Shown here in pieces: positions 8,763 through 18,090 of a stretch of 64,000 nt of DNA. The notes beneath the pieces are model-generated. The model made no database searches. It saw only the letters and a list, made by a program, of their open reading frames with translations, and had not been told where the DNA came from. Made by a program: the position numbers and the translations under genes. Origin of the DNA: Mesotoga prima MesG1.Ag.4.2 (lineage in GTDB: Bacteria; Thermotogota; Thermotogae; Petrotogales; Kosmotogaceae); the NCBI RefSeq assembly GCF_000147715.2, contig NC_017934.1:434001-498000 (forward strand), written 5' to 3'. Numbering within the stretch: the first letter of the stretch is position 1; every line of letters begins with the position of its first letter.

Positions 8763-9575
8763 TCAACCTTTGACAGAACCAGCAAGAAGCCCTCTCAGAA
8801 AGTACTTTCCGAGTAATATGTAGACTATCAATGTTGGGAGAGCGGCCAGCAGCGCGCCGGCCATCTGGACATTCCACTCGACAACCTGACTCCCCGCTAG
8901 ATTCACAAGGGCAACGGTAATCGGCTGTTTTGTGGGGTCGCTGGTAACGGTCACAGCGAAAAGAAACTCATTCCAGATATTCGTGAATTGCCAAATGACT
9001 ACTACTACAAAACCAGGGAGGGATATAGGAAAGAGAACCTTCAGATATGTCTTGAATATGCCTGCTCCATCTATGTTGGCCGCTTCGATTAATTCCGTAG
9101 GCACTTCGCTGTAATAGTTCCTGAAAATCAAAGTGGTTATCGGCAGACCGTAGACCACGTGAACCAATACCAATCCCCAAATTGAACCGTAAAGTCCAAT
9201 ATCCTGGAGGAAGCGAATCAGAGGAAAAAGAACACTCTGATAAGGAATAAACATTCCGAAAAGAACGAGTGCAAAGAGAAGATCTGAGCCCCTGAACTTC
9301 AGTTTAGACAAAACATATCCGTTTATCGATCCAACGATTGCCGAAAGAAGCGTCGCAGGGATGACCAGCAGAAACGAGTTTCTTAAGTTGGGTGCAAGGC
9401 GACTGAAGGCCTTGGCAAAACCATCGAAGGAAAGGTCGTTCGGAGGAAACCACATTCGCTCAAGACCCACTTCTTTCAGGGGTTTGAGACTTGTTGCCAA
9501 TAACACATAGATCGGCATCAGAAAGAATAACGCAAAAACCGTCAGAAGGGCATAGATTAGAATCCTCTTGATCAT
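8763..9575 (-). CDS. sugar ABC transporter permease, MalG type (CUT1)
   Basis: 270 residues with six hydrophobic segments, the first at about 8-28. The EAA loop reads [22 protein letters not shown] (residues about 160-180), the contact site for the ATPase. The C-terminus GLLAGSVKG is typical of MalG-type proteins. It starts at an ATGA overlap with the MalF-type gene. No ATPase gene accompanies the operon; in CUT1 systems a shared MsmK/MalK-type ATPase encoded elsewhere is common. Confidence 0.93.
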   Translation of the reverse strand: MIKRILIYALLTVFALFFLMPIYVLLATSLKPLKEVGLERMWFPPNDLSFDGFAKAFSRLAPNLRNSFLLVIPATLLSAIVGSINGYVLSKLKFRGSDLLFALVLFGMFIPYQSVLFPLIRFLQDIGLYGSIWGLVLVHVVYGLPITTLIFRNYYSEVPTELIEAANIDGAGIFKTYLKVLFPISLPGFVVVVIWQFTNIWNEFLFAVTVTSDPTKQPITVALVNLAGSQVVEWNVQMAGALLAALPTLIVYILLGKYFLRGLLAGSVKG

Positions 9576-10516
9576 ATTCTCTTCTCCTTTCTGAAGGCAG
9601 AAGCAAGGTAAGGAATTATGACCACAGCAACCATCAGAAGCATGATTATCGCTATTGCTGAGCCAGTAGCATATTTGTTCGCTCTGAAAGTGGTTTCGAA
9701 CATGTAGATGGCAGGCACGTCGGTCACGTTGTTTGGACCACTGCCGGTCATAGCGTAAACAAGATCAAAGATCTTCAGTGAGATGTGGCCTAGAATAATC
9801 ATTGCGCTTAAAGTTATCGGTCTCAGAATCGGAAACTTGATCTTCCAGAAGATCTGCCAGCCGGTCGCGCCATCAACTTCGGCAGCCTCTACCAGATCCT
9901 GGGATATTCCACGAAGCCCCGCAAGGTACATGGCCATTGTGTAACCTGACATCTGCCATACGGCTGCGATTATCACCGGAATCAGTGCAAAGTTGAAATT
10001 GAGGAAACTCTCAGTGCTGGTGAACCACCTCCATTGAAGAAAATCCAGCCCCACCAGACTGAATAGAAGGTTCATACCCTGAGGATTGCTTGGTAAGATT
10101 CCCGGAGCGAAGATCCATCTCCAGACTGCGCCTGTCACAACAAATGAAAGCGCCATGGGAAACAGGTATATATTTCTAAAAATGCCTGATCCCTTGAGGT
10201 TACGATCAATCAGTACCGCCAAAACAATCCCAAGCAGAAGACAACCGAGAATAAAAAAAAGGGTGAAATACAGAGTGTTCCACAAATCGGTCTGAAACCT
10301 CGGATCTTCGAAAAGTCTGAAATAATTCCTCAATCCAACAAATTCGAATTCGCCTTTAAGAAGCCTAGCAAAGCTATTCCAGTTGGAAACAGAAGTTCTA
10401 CCGGTCCAACCAATGAAGAAATAAACGAAAACTCCTATTGCCGCAAAGGTCGGAGAGAGAATGAGAAAGGAAATGATCCCTCGTTTTGTCTTCCTTTTGA
10501 TATGGAACACCCCCAA
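9572..10516 (-). CDS. sugar ABC transporter permease, MalF type (CUT1)
   Basis: 314 residues with six membrane segments and an EAA loop, [20 protein letters not shown], near residue 220. It is the partner of the 8763 permease and overlaps it by four bases. The start is uncertain: TTG at 10516 is the first in-frame start, a GTG lies two codons later, and neither has a normal SD. The ribosome may depend on the stem-loop just upstream (10521-10542) or on coupling to the binding-protein gene. Confidence 0.92.
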   Translation of the reverse strand: MGVFHIKRKTKRGIISFLILSPTFAAIGVFVYFFIGWTGRTSVSNWNSFARLLKGEFEFVGLRNYFRLFEDPRFQTDLWNTLYFTLFFILGCLLLGIVLAVLIDRNLKGSGIFRNIYLFPMALSFVVTGAVWRWIFAPGILPSNPQGMNLLFSLVGLDFLQWRWFTSTESFLNFNFALIPVIIAAVWQMSGYTMAMYLAGLRGISQDLVEAAEVDGATGWQIFWKIKFPILRPITLSAMIILGHISLKIFDLVYAMTGSGPNNVTDVPAIYMFETTFRANKYATGSAIAIIMLLMVAVVIIPYLASAFRKEKRI

Positions 10517-10520
10517 GAAT

Positions 10521-10542
10521 GGGGCCTGCAGATGCAGGCCCC
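10521..10542 (-). terminator. stem-loop between binding-protein and permease genes (partial terminator or mRNA stabiliser)
   Basis: A perfect inverted repeat with arms GGGGCCTGCA and TGCAGGCCCC lies in the 38-base gap between the stop of the binding-protein gene (10555) and the permease start (10516). There is no T-run, so it is better read as an mRNA-stabilising or attenuating hairpin that keeps binding protein in excess over permease. Confidence 0.7.
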
Positions 10543-10554
10543 ACTTTGCAAGGA

Positions 10555-11787
10555 TTAATAGATGTAATCTTCAGCAGCGCTTTCTATGGCACTCAGGAAA
10601 GCTGCTCTGTCTTTTGTAGTAATGAAGATGTTTACTGCATCGTTCAGCTCCGTTATAAAGCCTTCAGGCGCAGCAGATCCATGTGCTATAGAAGGACAAA
10701 GAGCGTTTGTAGAAAAGTCCTCCATAGACCACGTCAGGTAAGGATCGTAGAGTGATTTGTCTGCATCCAGTCTTGCAGGAATCGAACCCTTTATCGGGTT
10801 GAAGGCATCTTGACCTTCGACTGAGGCAACTATTTCGAGCCATTTAAGAGCGTTTTCTCTGTTTGGTGCGCCCTTTGGCAAGCCAAATGTATCCGTTACC
10901 ACCATAAAGGAGCCTTCGGTTCCTGGAACTGCCATCCAGCTGAACTCCACGCCCGGAGTCCATCCTAGAGTCTTCAAATATCCTTCGGCCCAGTCTCCCA
11001 TGACGTTGAAGGCAGCCTTTCCATCGAAGACCATCCTTGTTGCATCCTGCCAGGTGAGAGCAGCATGGTCTTCGTTTACATACTTAATCAGTTCTTCGAA
11101 AATTACTATGGCCCTTTCAATTCCTGGATCTTCGAAACTTGTTGTTCCATCCCATAAGCCATTGTACTTATCTGGTCCCAGAGCCGAAAGCAACACGGTC
11201 TCAAAAAGATGACCGGCCTCCCACTTGTCTTTATCGCCTAAAGAAAGTGGTATGAAGCCTGCCTCCTTGATTTTTGCACAAACTTCGAGAAAACCCGGTC
11301 CGTCGCTTGGAACCTCATCGATTCCGACCTTCTCAAGAATCTCGTTGTTAATAAAGACAACATTTCCCCTGTGCACATTCACGGGAATTGAGTAAACTTC
11401 ACCTTCGTAACTGCAGATAGTCATAATATCCTTCGGGAATTTATCAAGTATTCCCCAGCTCTCTAAGATGTCAGTCAGTGGCTCCATCATTCCCGTAATT
11501 ACGTAGGTGTCGATTAGTTCCATTCCTCCGTGGACCTGGAATGAGTCAGGAGGATTGCCGCCAAGCATTCGTGTCTTCAAAACTGCTTTTGCGTTTGTGC
11601 CTGCGCCTCCTGCGACCGTTGCGTTGATTATCTCCACGTCGGGGTACTTTGCTTTGAAGACCTCATAAATGGCAGCGAGTCCTTCTTCTTCGCCTCCACC
11701 CGTCCACCAGCTAAAGATCTCCACACTTCCTGAAGCAAAGAGCAGACTCACGGACAAAAGAAGAACTGCCAGCAAACTTTTTCTCAT
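10555..11787 (-). CDS. sugar-binding lipoprotein-like ABC component, family 1 solute-binding protein
   Basis: 410 residues. A Sec signal peptide (MRKSLLAVLLLSVSLLFASG) is followed by VEIFSWWTGGGEEEGL, the typical start of CUT1 binding proteins. AGGGGGTG lies eight bases before the ATG. It is the first gene of a minus-strand operon with the two permeases and lies divergent to aglA, so alpha-linked glucosides such as maltose-type sugars are the likely ligand. The exact sugar is inference from context. Confidence 0.92.
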   Translation of the reverse strand: MRKSLLAVLLLSVSLLFASGSVEIFSWWTGGGEEEGLAAIYEVFKAKYPDVEIINATVAGGAGTNAKAVLKTRMLGGNPPDSFQVHGGMELIDTYVITGMMEPLTDILESWGILDKFPKDIMTICSYEGEVYSIPVNVHRGNVVFINNEILEKVGIDEVPSDGPGFLEVCAKIKEAGFIPLSLGDKDKWEAGHLFETVLLSALGPDKYNGLWDGTTSFEDPGIERAIVIFEELIKYVNEDHAALTWQDATRMVFDGKAAFNVMGDWAEGYLKTLGWTPGVEFSWMAVPGTEGSFMVVTDTFGLPKGAPNRENALKWLEIVASVEGQDAFNPIKGSIPARLDADKSLYDPYLTWSMEDFSTNALCPSIAHGSAAPEGFITELNDAVNIFITTKDRAAFLSAIESAAEDYIY

Positions 11788-12089
11788 TTAAACACCCCCT
11801 GTTATTCGGCATACAGCCGTACGGTTATCTTCTTCGCCCTTCAGACCAAACTAGCCTCTACTTGAGATTATACTACCGTTAACAATATAATAAGCAACTT
11901 GAAAAAAGGGGAGTAAAGATTACAGATTGAACTGTTCCTCCTAAATAATTGCTCGAACATCTGACTGAGTTCAACACAACGAAGATTGATCACATTTTGG
12001 AACCTGGAACAGAATTTTTGAATCGGAGGTTTTCTCAGCCAACACTTATAATGGTATTATTTAGTGAATAGAGACGAGGAGGGATTACT
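11788..12089. other. divergent control region between the ABC operon and aglA
   Basis: 302 bases without a gene. It holds the minus-strand -10 box at 11867-11872, a TATAAT at 12047-12052 for aglA with no good -35 box, and a small inverted repeat CGGC-ATACA-GCCG at 11808-11820, near the binding-protein SD. A common regulator binding here is plausible but no operator is obvious. Confidence 0.5.
11867..11872 (-). promoter_or_regulatory. -10 box of the alpha-glucoside ABC operon
   Basis: TATAAT on the minus strand, with TTGCTT upstream at a long 19-base spacing. The leader to the ATG at 11787 is about 70 bases. Confidence 0.5.
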
Positions 12090-13508
12090 TTGTCATCAGT
12101 GAATATTTCCATTATCGGTGCAGGAAGTGCTGTGTTTTCTCTCAGATTGGTGAGCGATCTTTGTAAAACGGAGGGTCTTTATGGCAGTAAGGTCACATTG
12201 ATGGATATAAACCAAGATAGACTTGATGCCGTTTACATTCTTGCATCGAGGTTTGCAGAAGAGATGAATGCCAATCTCGAGTTTTCAAAGACTACTGTGC
12301 TGGAAGAAGCAATCAAAGGGAGAGACTTCGTTGTAAACAGCGCTTTGATTGGAGGACATGATTTTCTGGATAGAGTTAGAGCGATCGGCGAAAAGCACGG
12401 TTATTTCAGAGGCATAGATTCACAGGAATTCAACATGGTATCCGATTACTATACTCTTACAAACTGGAATCAACTCTCGTTTTTCCTGAAAATCGCGAAG
12501 CTTATGGAAAGACATGCACCTGACGCCTGGTTGCTTCAGGCTGCAAATCCTGTCTTCGAAGGAACTACGCTAATCAGAAGATATTCTAGTATTAAGATGG
12601 TTGGCTTTTGTCACGGACATTATGATGTCCGTGAAGTAGCAGAAACCTTAGGCATACCAATAGAGGAAGTAGACTGGCAGGTTGCCGGTGTGAACCATGG
12701 AATCTGGCTTAACAGATTCAAAAGAAACGGTGAGGATCTCTACGCTTTGATTCAAAAGTATGCAGCTAACTATGATCCAAGGAGATTCAAACCTATCAAC
12801 CCTTTCAATGTTCAGATGTCTCCGGCGACAATTGACATGTACAGATTCTATGGACTGGTTCCAATAGGAGATACGGTTCGTAACAGCGGCTGGAAACACC
12901 ACTACAATCAAGAGACTCTCGTAAAATGGTATGGGGCTCCATGGGGCAGTCCTGATTCCGAACCTGGCTGGCAATGGTACAAAGAACAGCTTGGACAGGT
13001 GACAGGTGCTACTGTGGCACTTGCCAAGGCAATCGAGCAGTTCCCCGAGGCAAGTCTCGAAAAATTGATAGTCGAAGGTTCAAGAGGTCTTTCAGGAGAC
13101 TTCGCCAGACAAGCGGCTCAGCTTTACAACAAGAATTCTCTCAGCGGTGAGCAACACATACCCTTTATAGACGCAATAATAAACGACAGTTCAGCGAGAT
13201 TTGTCTTAAACACGCTAAACGAGGGAGCAATTCCCGGGATCGAAGATAACGTTGCCGTCGAAGTGCCCGCTTTGGTTGACAGAGAGGGAATCCATACAGA
13301 AGCCATAGATCCCCCTCTCCCCGAAAGAATCGTTAAATGGTATTTGAAGCCAAGGGTACTAAGAATGGAGTGGGCTCTCGAAGCGTTCATTGAAAGGGAT
13401 TCCGATCTAATTGTTGAAATTCTTTTGAAGGATCCAAGGACAAAGTCATATGAGCAGGCGAAAGCAGTGGTAAGGGAAATCTTTGAGACGGAAGGGCTAA
13501 GTGAATAG
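12090..13508 (+). CDS. aglA: NAD-dependent alpha-glucosidase, glycoside hydrolase family 4
   Basis: 472 residues. The TTG start at 12090 has GAGGAGGG six bases upstream. The N-terminus is a Rossmann fold (ISIIGAGSAVFSLRLV), and the family signatures follow: AANPVFEG, GFCHGHYD with the metal-binding Cys, and VNHGIW with the metal-binding His. The whole sequence reads like Thermotoga AglA. GH4 enzymes use NAD+ and Mn2+ and oxidise C3 transiently during cleavage. The enzyme has no signal peptide, so it hydrolyses imported maltose-like sugars in the cytoplasm, matching the divergent ABC importer. A related GH4 specificity (for example galacturonide or 6-phospho-glucoside) is less likely. Confidence 0.93.
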   Translation: MSSVNISIIGAGSAVFSLRLVSDLCKTEGLYGSKVTLMDINQDRLDAVYILASRFAEEMNANLEFSKTTVLEEAIKGRDFVVNSALIGGHDFLDRVRAIGEKHGYFRGIDSQEFNMVSDYYTLTNWNQLSFFLKIAKLMERHAPDAWLLQAANPVFEGTTLIRRYSSIKMVGFCHGHYDVREVAETLGIPIEEVDWQVAGVNHGIWLNRFKRNGEDLYALIQKYAANYDPRRFKPINPFNVQMSPATIDMYRFYGLVPIGDTVRNSGWKHHYNQETLVKWYGAPWGSPDSEPGWQWYKEQLGQVTGATVALAKAIEQFPEASLEKLIVEGSRGLSGDFARQAAQLYNKNSLSGEQHIPFIDAIINDSSARFVLNTLNEGAIPGIEDNVAVEVPALVDREGIHTEAIDPPLPERIVKWYLKPRVLRMEWALEAFIERDSDLIVEILLKDPRTKSYEQAKAVVREIFETEGLSE

Positions 13509-13641
13509 GTTCAAAGAACCGATACTTCATGGGTAAATCGAAGTTAAATTAATCTCTTCTGTTTGTTCTCACAAGGTAAAGGCGTAGGAATGTACCGAGG
13601 CTTCCAGATTCGATGGTTGCTAAGCTGACGGGGTGGTCGAA

Positions 13642-14220
13642 TTGAATGAGGTCTTCCGTTGTCCCTGGGCTGAAGTTGACAAATTGTATATTGAGTACCA
13701 CGATACTGAATGGGGTGTTCCCCTGCACGATGACAACATATGGTTCGAGTTTCTGATTCTAGAAGGAGCACAGGCCGGCCTCAGTTGGCATACTGTCCTG
13801 AAGAAGAGAGAAGAATATAGAAAAGCCTTCTCTGGGTTTGATCCTCGAGTCGTTTCAAAATATGGAGAGAATGAAATAACTAAGCTAGTCGAAAATCCGG
13901 GAATAATCAGAAATAGAAAGAAGATTCATTCGGCAATTAACAACGCAAAGAGATTTATCCAGATTCAAGAGGAGTACGGAACGTTTGACAGCTATGTGTG
14001 GAGCTTCGTCAACAATAAGCCGATCATAAACACATGGAAGAGCCTTTCCGAGATTCCCTCTGTTACTGAGAAGTCTGTTGAAATCTCGCGATCCCTTAGA
14101 GAGAAGGGATTCACTTTTGTTGGGCCAAAGATAGTATATGCACTGATGGAGGCAACAGGTATAGTGAACGATCATCTGGTGGGTTGCTTCAGATATTCTG
14201 AAGTTCTCCGATGCAATTGA
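13642..14220 (+). CDS. tag: DNA-3-methyladenine glycosylase I
   Basis: 192 residues from the TTG at 13642, which has GGGGTGG five bases upstream; the in-frame GTG at 13633 has no SD. The family marks are present: RCPW with the first zinc Cys, YHDTEWG with the zinc His, LEGAQAGLSW, and NDHLVGC with the last His and Cys. It excises 3-methyladenine from alkylated DNA. It is monocistronic in appearance and lies between aglA and a zinc peptidase gene. Confidence 0.95.
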   Translation: MNEVFRCPWAEVDKLYIEYHDTEWGVPLHDDNIWFEFLILEGAQAGLSWHTVLKKREEYRKAFSGFDPRVVSKYGENEITKLVENPGIIRNRKKIHSAINNAKRFIQIQEEYGTFDSYVWSFVNNKPIINTWKSLSEIPSVTEKSVEISRSLREKGFTFVGPKIVYALMEATGIVNDHLVGCFRYSEVLRCN

Positions 14221-14247
14221 GTGTTCCAGGATACACTGAAGAATTGA

Positions 14248-14256
14248 TGATATAAT
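14248..14256 (+). promoter_or_regulatory. extended -10 promoter of the 14293 gene
   Basis: TGATATAAT is a perfect extended -10 element. No clear -35 box is needed or seen. The leader is about 30 bases and carries the GGGGGG SD before the ATG. Confidence 0.6.
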
Positions 14257-14292
14257 AACTCTTAACTTGTAGGAGATTAATGGGGGGTTTTT

Positions 14293-15264
14293 ATGAGCTG
14301 GCTTAATACAGAAGAGATTTTCGCCCTCATAGATTTGATTGATTCCAGTAACGATTCATATGAAGAGAGATTCAAGAGAGTTTTAGCCACTCCTCTCGCC
14401 AGTATGTTTAAACAATTCCATATACGCGATTCAGAGGCAAGGGAATGCCTAGTGGCGGCCTTTTCGCGTAGAGAAGATCTTTCCGGTCTTTCAAAGGACT
14501 GCACGGAGCTCATGGCGTACATGGATAAAATCAGGGAAAGAAAGCTTGAACTGAGAGCTTTCTTCGATTTGATTATTGAGAATGAAGCAGGAATTAGATC
14601 TAAGGCAATATCCAAAGCACAAGAGTATCTTCCTAAGGGAGTAACTTTTGATGGCCTGAAGGTCTTTTTCATTCCTATGCCTTATAATGCAAATGCCGAT
14701 CATAGAGGTGTGTATTTCGATCCGCTTTTTGCTCTTGATATGGGTCTTGAAGCTATTGAAGAAGTAATGGCTCATGAGGCACATCATGTAGCAAGGAATT
14801 CGATAACAAAAGAAAGACTTGAGTTCGGTGATTCTCCACTTGATCAGTTGGTCTACAGATTTGTGGGCATAGAATGTGAAGGAATCGCAAATATGGTTAG
14901 CGATGCGTCGAGAATACCATCAATGAAGAGAATTGCGCTGCAGCGAACGAAAATGATGGGAGAGTTCGAAAAGCATCTCGAACTGCTTCAAGAAGTGTTC
15001 CTGAATCTCTCCTTTAAGAACATCTCCGACGACGAAGCAAGGTCGATTATGGAAAGAAGCTGGTTTAGTGTCGGGAGCCTTGCCCCCGTGGGAATGAGAA
15101 TGGCTTTGGAGATCGAAAATGAGTTAGGGAAGGACAGACTCATCGAAACTGTCGGAGACACCGTTGGATTCCTTAAATCCTATCAGGAGGTAGCTCTGAA
15201 AAAGTCCTACTACCTCCTGGAAGATGAAACGTTTATTAAGCTGGGTCAACTTCTCAAAGCGTAG
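14293..15264 (+). CDS. putative zinc-dependent peptidase (gluzincin type, DUF5700/DUF2268-like)
   Basis: 323 residues, no signal peptide, so cytoplasmic. The metal site is EVMAHEAHHVARN (HExxH at about residues 163-167), and the downstream GIECEGIANMVSD supplies the likely third ligand Glu. The remaining sequence is helical and lacks recognisable domains. Proteins of this kind are known only as predicted zinc peptidases and their substrates are unknown. It has its own extended -10 promoter and converges with fprA, four bases away. Confidence 0.72.
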   Translation: MSWLNTEEIFALIDLIDSSNDSYEERFKRVLATPLASMFKQFHIRDSEARECLVAAFSRREDLSGLSKDCTELMAYMDKIRERKLELRAFFDLIIENEAGIRSKAISKAQEYLPKGVTFDGLKVFFIPMPYNANADHRGVYFDPLFALDMGLEAIEEVMAHEAHHVARNSITKERLEFGDSPLDQLVYRFVGIECEGIANMVSDASRIPSMKRIALQRTKMMGEFEKHLELLQEVFLNLSFKNISDDEARSIMERSWFSVGSLAPVGMRMALEIENELGKDRLIETVGDTVGFLKSYQEVALKKSYYLLEDETFIKLGQLLKA

Positions 15265-15268
15265 CCTA

Positions 15269-16456
15269 TCAAATCTTTGCTGCGAAACCTGAGCCGAATT
15301 CTCTGCAGTCATCAAGGCTGTCTTCGTCTGGTGACCAAAGCTTTTTTAATCCTGGCTGAACGATTTCGAAGCCGGCATCTTCTACCATTTTTGTCAGAAC
15401 ATCCACAGACTCTCCACTCCATCCATAAGTACCAAATACGGCTGCCTTTTTACTCTTGAAGGACAGACCTTTTACTTCATGAAGCATACCGGAAAGCGGT
15501 GCCAAGATTCCTTTGTTCACTGTAGGAGAACCAAAGAGAGCTGCCTTGGCCTTAAACAACTCCGTCACAATATCGTTCTTGTCTATTTTTCCCGCATTGA
15601 AGAGTTTGACTGCGGTACTACCACTAGCGCTGGCAATGCCTTCTGCGATGGCTTCGGCCATTTTTCTAGTCCCCTCCCACATCGTGTCATACACAATTGT
15701 CACCTGATCTTCCTGGTAGTTGTCTGCCCACTCAAGATACTTCTTGACAATCTGTGCGGGATCCTCCCGCCAGATGACTCCATGACTGGGGCAAATCATA
15801 TTCAATGGAAGATTGAATGACAAGACCTCCTTGATCTTCTTTATGACCAGTCTGCTAAATGGAGTGAGGATATTTGCGTAGTACTTCACTGCTTCTTGAA
15901 ATAGTTCCGCCTGATCTACGAGGTCGTTGTAGAGAAGTTCAGTTGCATAATGCTGACCAAACGCATCGTTGCTGAAGAGAATTGCGTCACCATCGAGATA
16001 TGAAAACATCGAGTCGGGCCAGTGCAGCATAGGTGCTTCAATAAAGGTGAGCGCCTTACTGCCGAGATTTAGAGTGTCGCCGGTTCTTACTGTGACGAAA
16101 TTCCAGTCCTTGTGGAACTGCCCTTTGAGGGACTTGACTGCGTTTGCAGTACAATAGATCGGCGTGCCGGGAATCTCTTTCATCAACGCAACCAGTCCAC
16201 CGCTGTGATCAATCTCCCCGTGGTTGGCGATTACGTAGTCGATCTCGGATAGATCAATTTCTTTTTTCAGGTTCTCCACGAATTCCTCTGCAAAAGGTGC
16301 CCAGACAGTATCGATCAAAGCTGTCTTTTCATCTCTAATCAAATATGCGTTGTAGCTGGATCCTCTGTGGGTTGAATAGTCTTCTCCATGAAATTTCTTC
16401 AGTTCCCAGTCAACCTTTCCTACCCATGTTACGCTATCGGTTATTTTCCTGCCCAT
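15269..16456 (-). CDS. fprA: flavodiiron protein (A-type flavoprotein, O2/NO reductase)
   Basis: 395 residues. The metallo-beta-lactamase-like domain has all di-iron ligands in place: HGEIDH, the His in MLHWPDS, the Asp in SNDAFG, and the His in CPSHGVIW. A flavodoxin domain follows from about residue 255 (YDTMWEGTRKMAEA, the FMN phosphate loop, and GSPTVNKG). Such proteins reduce O2 to water, or NO to N2O, using electrons from rubredoxin or a related donor; the Thermotoga homologue acts as an O2 scavenger. AAGGAGGT precedes the ATG. A palindrome upstream (16511-16524) could bind a redox regulator. Confidence 0.95.
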   Translation of the reverse strand: MGRKITDSVTWVGKVDWELKKFHGEDYSTHRGSSYNAYLIRDEKTALIDTVWAPFAEEFVENLKKEIDLSEIDYVIANHGEIDHSGGLVALMKEIPGTPIYCTANAVKSLKGQFHKDWNFVTVRTGDTLNLGSKALTFIEAPMLHWPDSMFSYLDGDAILFSNDAFGQHYATELLYNDLVDQAELFQEAVKYYANILTPFSRLVIKKIKEVLSFNLPLNMICPSHGVIWREDPAQIVKKYLEWADNYQEDQVTIVYDTMWEGTRKMAEAIAEGIASASGSTAVKLFNAGKIDKNDIVTELFKAKAALFGSPTVNKGILAPLSGMLHEVKGLSFKSKKAAVFGTYGWSGESVDVLTKMVEDAGFEIVQPGLKKLWSPDEDSLDDCREFGSGFAAKI

Positions 16457-16811
16457 TTCGATACCTCCTTAAATACATCAATACTCTACCAAGATTACCG
16501 GCTTTAAGCGGTAACATTTGTTACACAATTCTTCGGCTCTGACCAAAAATCATCTGCCGTGCAGTGTTCCTAATTAAAACGGAGACGTCTATCAGCTTGG
16601 GAAGGCTGGTTGTTGAGGCGTTTGCGTTTGATCATGACATTTCGCCTTTTCTTCAAGAGATCTGAATTTTGTGTGCTCAATGGTTGGGATCTAAAAGTAT
16701 CCTCAGATGCGTGATATGCTAATATATAGTTTGGCGCATTGTCTTTTGCCCTTTTTCGTTCTGGTTGTTGAGGGTTCAGCAAAGATTAGTCGCGAATGAT
16801 TGGAGTATCTC
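16457..16811. other. 355-base intergenic region between divergent fprA and HAD genes
   Basis: It contains the palindrome at 16511-16524 and a 13-base direct repeat CTGGTTGTTGAGG at 16606-16618 and 16761-16773. A 70-codon minus-strand frame here has no SD and an unlikely composition, so it is not called. Confidence 0.5.
16511..16524. promoter_or_regulatory. operator-like palindrome upstream of fprA
   Basis: GTAACA-TT-TGTTAC is a perfect 14-base palindrome 55-68 bases upstream of the fprA start. Symmetric TGTTA-type half sites are used by several redox or stress repressors. Which regulator binds is unknown. Confidence 0.45.
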
Positions 16812-17465
16812 ATGAGTAATGACATCACTTATTTATTTGATCTTGATGGAACGCTTAGCTCTGTTTCCGATGAAGATTTTGCACGGCGGTATTTTCAGCT
16901 CATCTCGCTCTTTGCCAATGGAAAAGTAGACTTTGAAAAACTGATGGTCTCTTTGAAAAGCGCACTCGAAGTGCTATTTGATAGAAGAGACGGCATAAAG
17001 AGCAATTACGAACTCTTTATGGAAAGCTTTGTCCATTTTGTGGGAGATCACACGGTAAAATGGTACGAGGATTTCTTCGATGAGTTTTACGAGAACGAGT
17101 ATGAAGAACTTGAGAAAATTGTGAGCCCTAGAGAGAATGTGGTGGAGGCCCTGAAAAAGCTTTACGGCTCGGGTAGAAAGATAATTATTGCAACGAACCC
17201 AATCTTTCCACACAAGGCAATAAGAAAAAGACTTCAATGGGTGGGAGTGGATGAAAAGCTAACCAACTACGTGACCACTATGGAGAACTCTCATTATGTA
17301 AAGCCTAGTACAGAATATTACCTGGAAATTCTGGAGAATAACTCACTCGATGCAAAGTACTGCGTAATGATCGGGAACGATTACAAAATGGATGGTGCTT
17401 GCACGTCTGCGGGGATTGAATATGTCGATGTGAGTTCGATTCAATCTATCTGGAGAACAACTTAG
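16812..17465 (+). CDS. HAD-superfamily hydrolase
   Basis: 217 residues from the ATG at 16812 (GGAG six bases upstream). Motif I is FDLDGTLS at the N-terminus, motif II is IIATNPIF, and motif IV is MIGNDYKMDGACTSAG, with the Lys of motif III probably in HYVKPS. The cap is helical (C1 type). HAD enzymes of this size are usually phosphatases for small phosphorylated metabolites; the substrate is not evident. The 3' end overlaps that of the convergent deoxynucleoside kinase by 20 bases. Confidence 0.88.
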   Translation: MSNDITYLFDLDGTLSSVSDEDFARRYFQLISLFANGKVDFEKLMVSLKSALEVLFDRRDGIKSNYELFMESFVHFVGDHTVKWYEDFFDEFYENEYEELEKIVSPRENVVEALKKLYGSGRKIIIATNPIFPHKAIRKRLQWVGVDEKLTNYVTTMENSHYVKPSTEYYLEILENNSLDAKYCVMIGNDYKMDGACTSAGIEYVDVSSIQSIWRTT

Positions 17466-18090
17466 ACTGCACTCCCGCCATAAGTTCAGCCGTAAATCTC
17501 GAGATCAAACGCAGAACATCTTCTCTGTCCTGGGCATTTTCAACGAAATCATATTTATCACCATCGATTATCAACTTCCGACAAAACGTGACTCTGCCGA
17601 TCCATTCTTCGTATAGTCCGTTGAGTCTTTCGATATAATCCTCGCTTACGCCACTTTCAAAACCCCGGCCCCTCTTTTTTATCCTTTTCAACAAGACGTT
17701 CTTAGTGCATTTTATGTAGACAATGCCATCGGGCGCTGTTAAGTGTTCTGAGAGCGTTTCATAAGTGTCCAGATAAAGTCTCCAGTCGCGTTCATCTATG
17801 TAGCCCATCAGTTTGAGATTGCGGGCAAATATCTCCACGTCCTCGTAAATAGTCCTGTCCTGAAGTATGACAGCACCTTCAGTTACGACTCTCTTCAGAA
17901 AGTCAAAACGCTTTATTAGAAAGAACAACTGCGAGTGAAAGGCCCACCGCTCCATATTTGAATAGAAATCCTCCAAAAATGGATTTTCATCCACGGCCTC
18001 GTAGACACCTCTAAAGCCCAGTGTTTCCTCAAGCAATGAAGTCAGAGATGATTTTCCTGCTCCAATGTTTCCGCATATTCCCAAAATCAT
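17446..18090 (-). CDS. deoxynucleoside kinase (dAK/dCK-like subunit)
   Basis: 214 residues. The P-loop is GNIGAGKSS at residues 7-15. DENPFLEDFY, ERWAFHSQLFFL and LQDRTIYED (the family's D-R-S/T motif) identify the dNK family, and the lid carries RIKKRGRGFE. It phosphorylates deoxynucleosides in the salvage pathway. It begins in an ATGA overlap with a second, different dNK gene, an arrangement like the paired deoxyadenosine/deoxyguanosine kinases of Firmicutes, which can form heterodimers. Confidence 0.9.
   Translation of the reverse strand: MILGICGNIGAGKSSLTSLLEETLGFRGVYEAVDENPFLEDFYSNMERWAFHSQLFFLIKRFDFLKRVVTEGAVILQDRTIYEDVEIFARNLKLMGYIDERDWRLYLDTYETLSEHLTAPDGIVYIKCTKNVLLKRIKKRGRGFESGVSEDYIERLNGLYEEWIGRVTFCRKLIIDGDKYDFVENAQDREDVLRLISRFTAELMAGVQSKLFSR

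Noticed and set aside
16606-16773. 13-base direct repeat CTGGTTGTTGAGG (two copies) as an attachment site or CRISPR fragment
   Set aside because: Only two copies 155 bases apart, no mobile gene nearby and no regular spacing.
16570-16782. 70-codon minus-strand reading frame upstream of fprA
   Set aside because: No SD, Arg/Lys/Gln-rich composition unlike real genes here, and it overlaps the control region.
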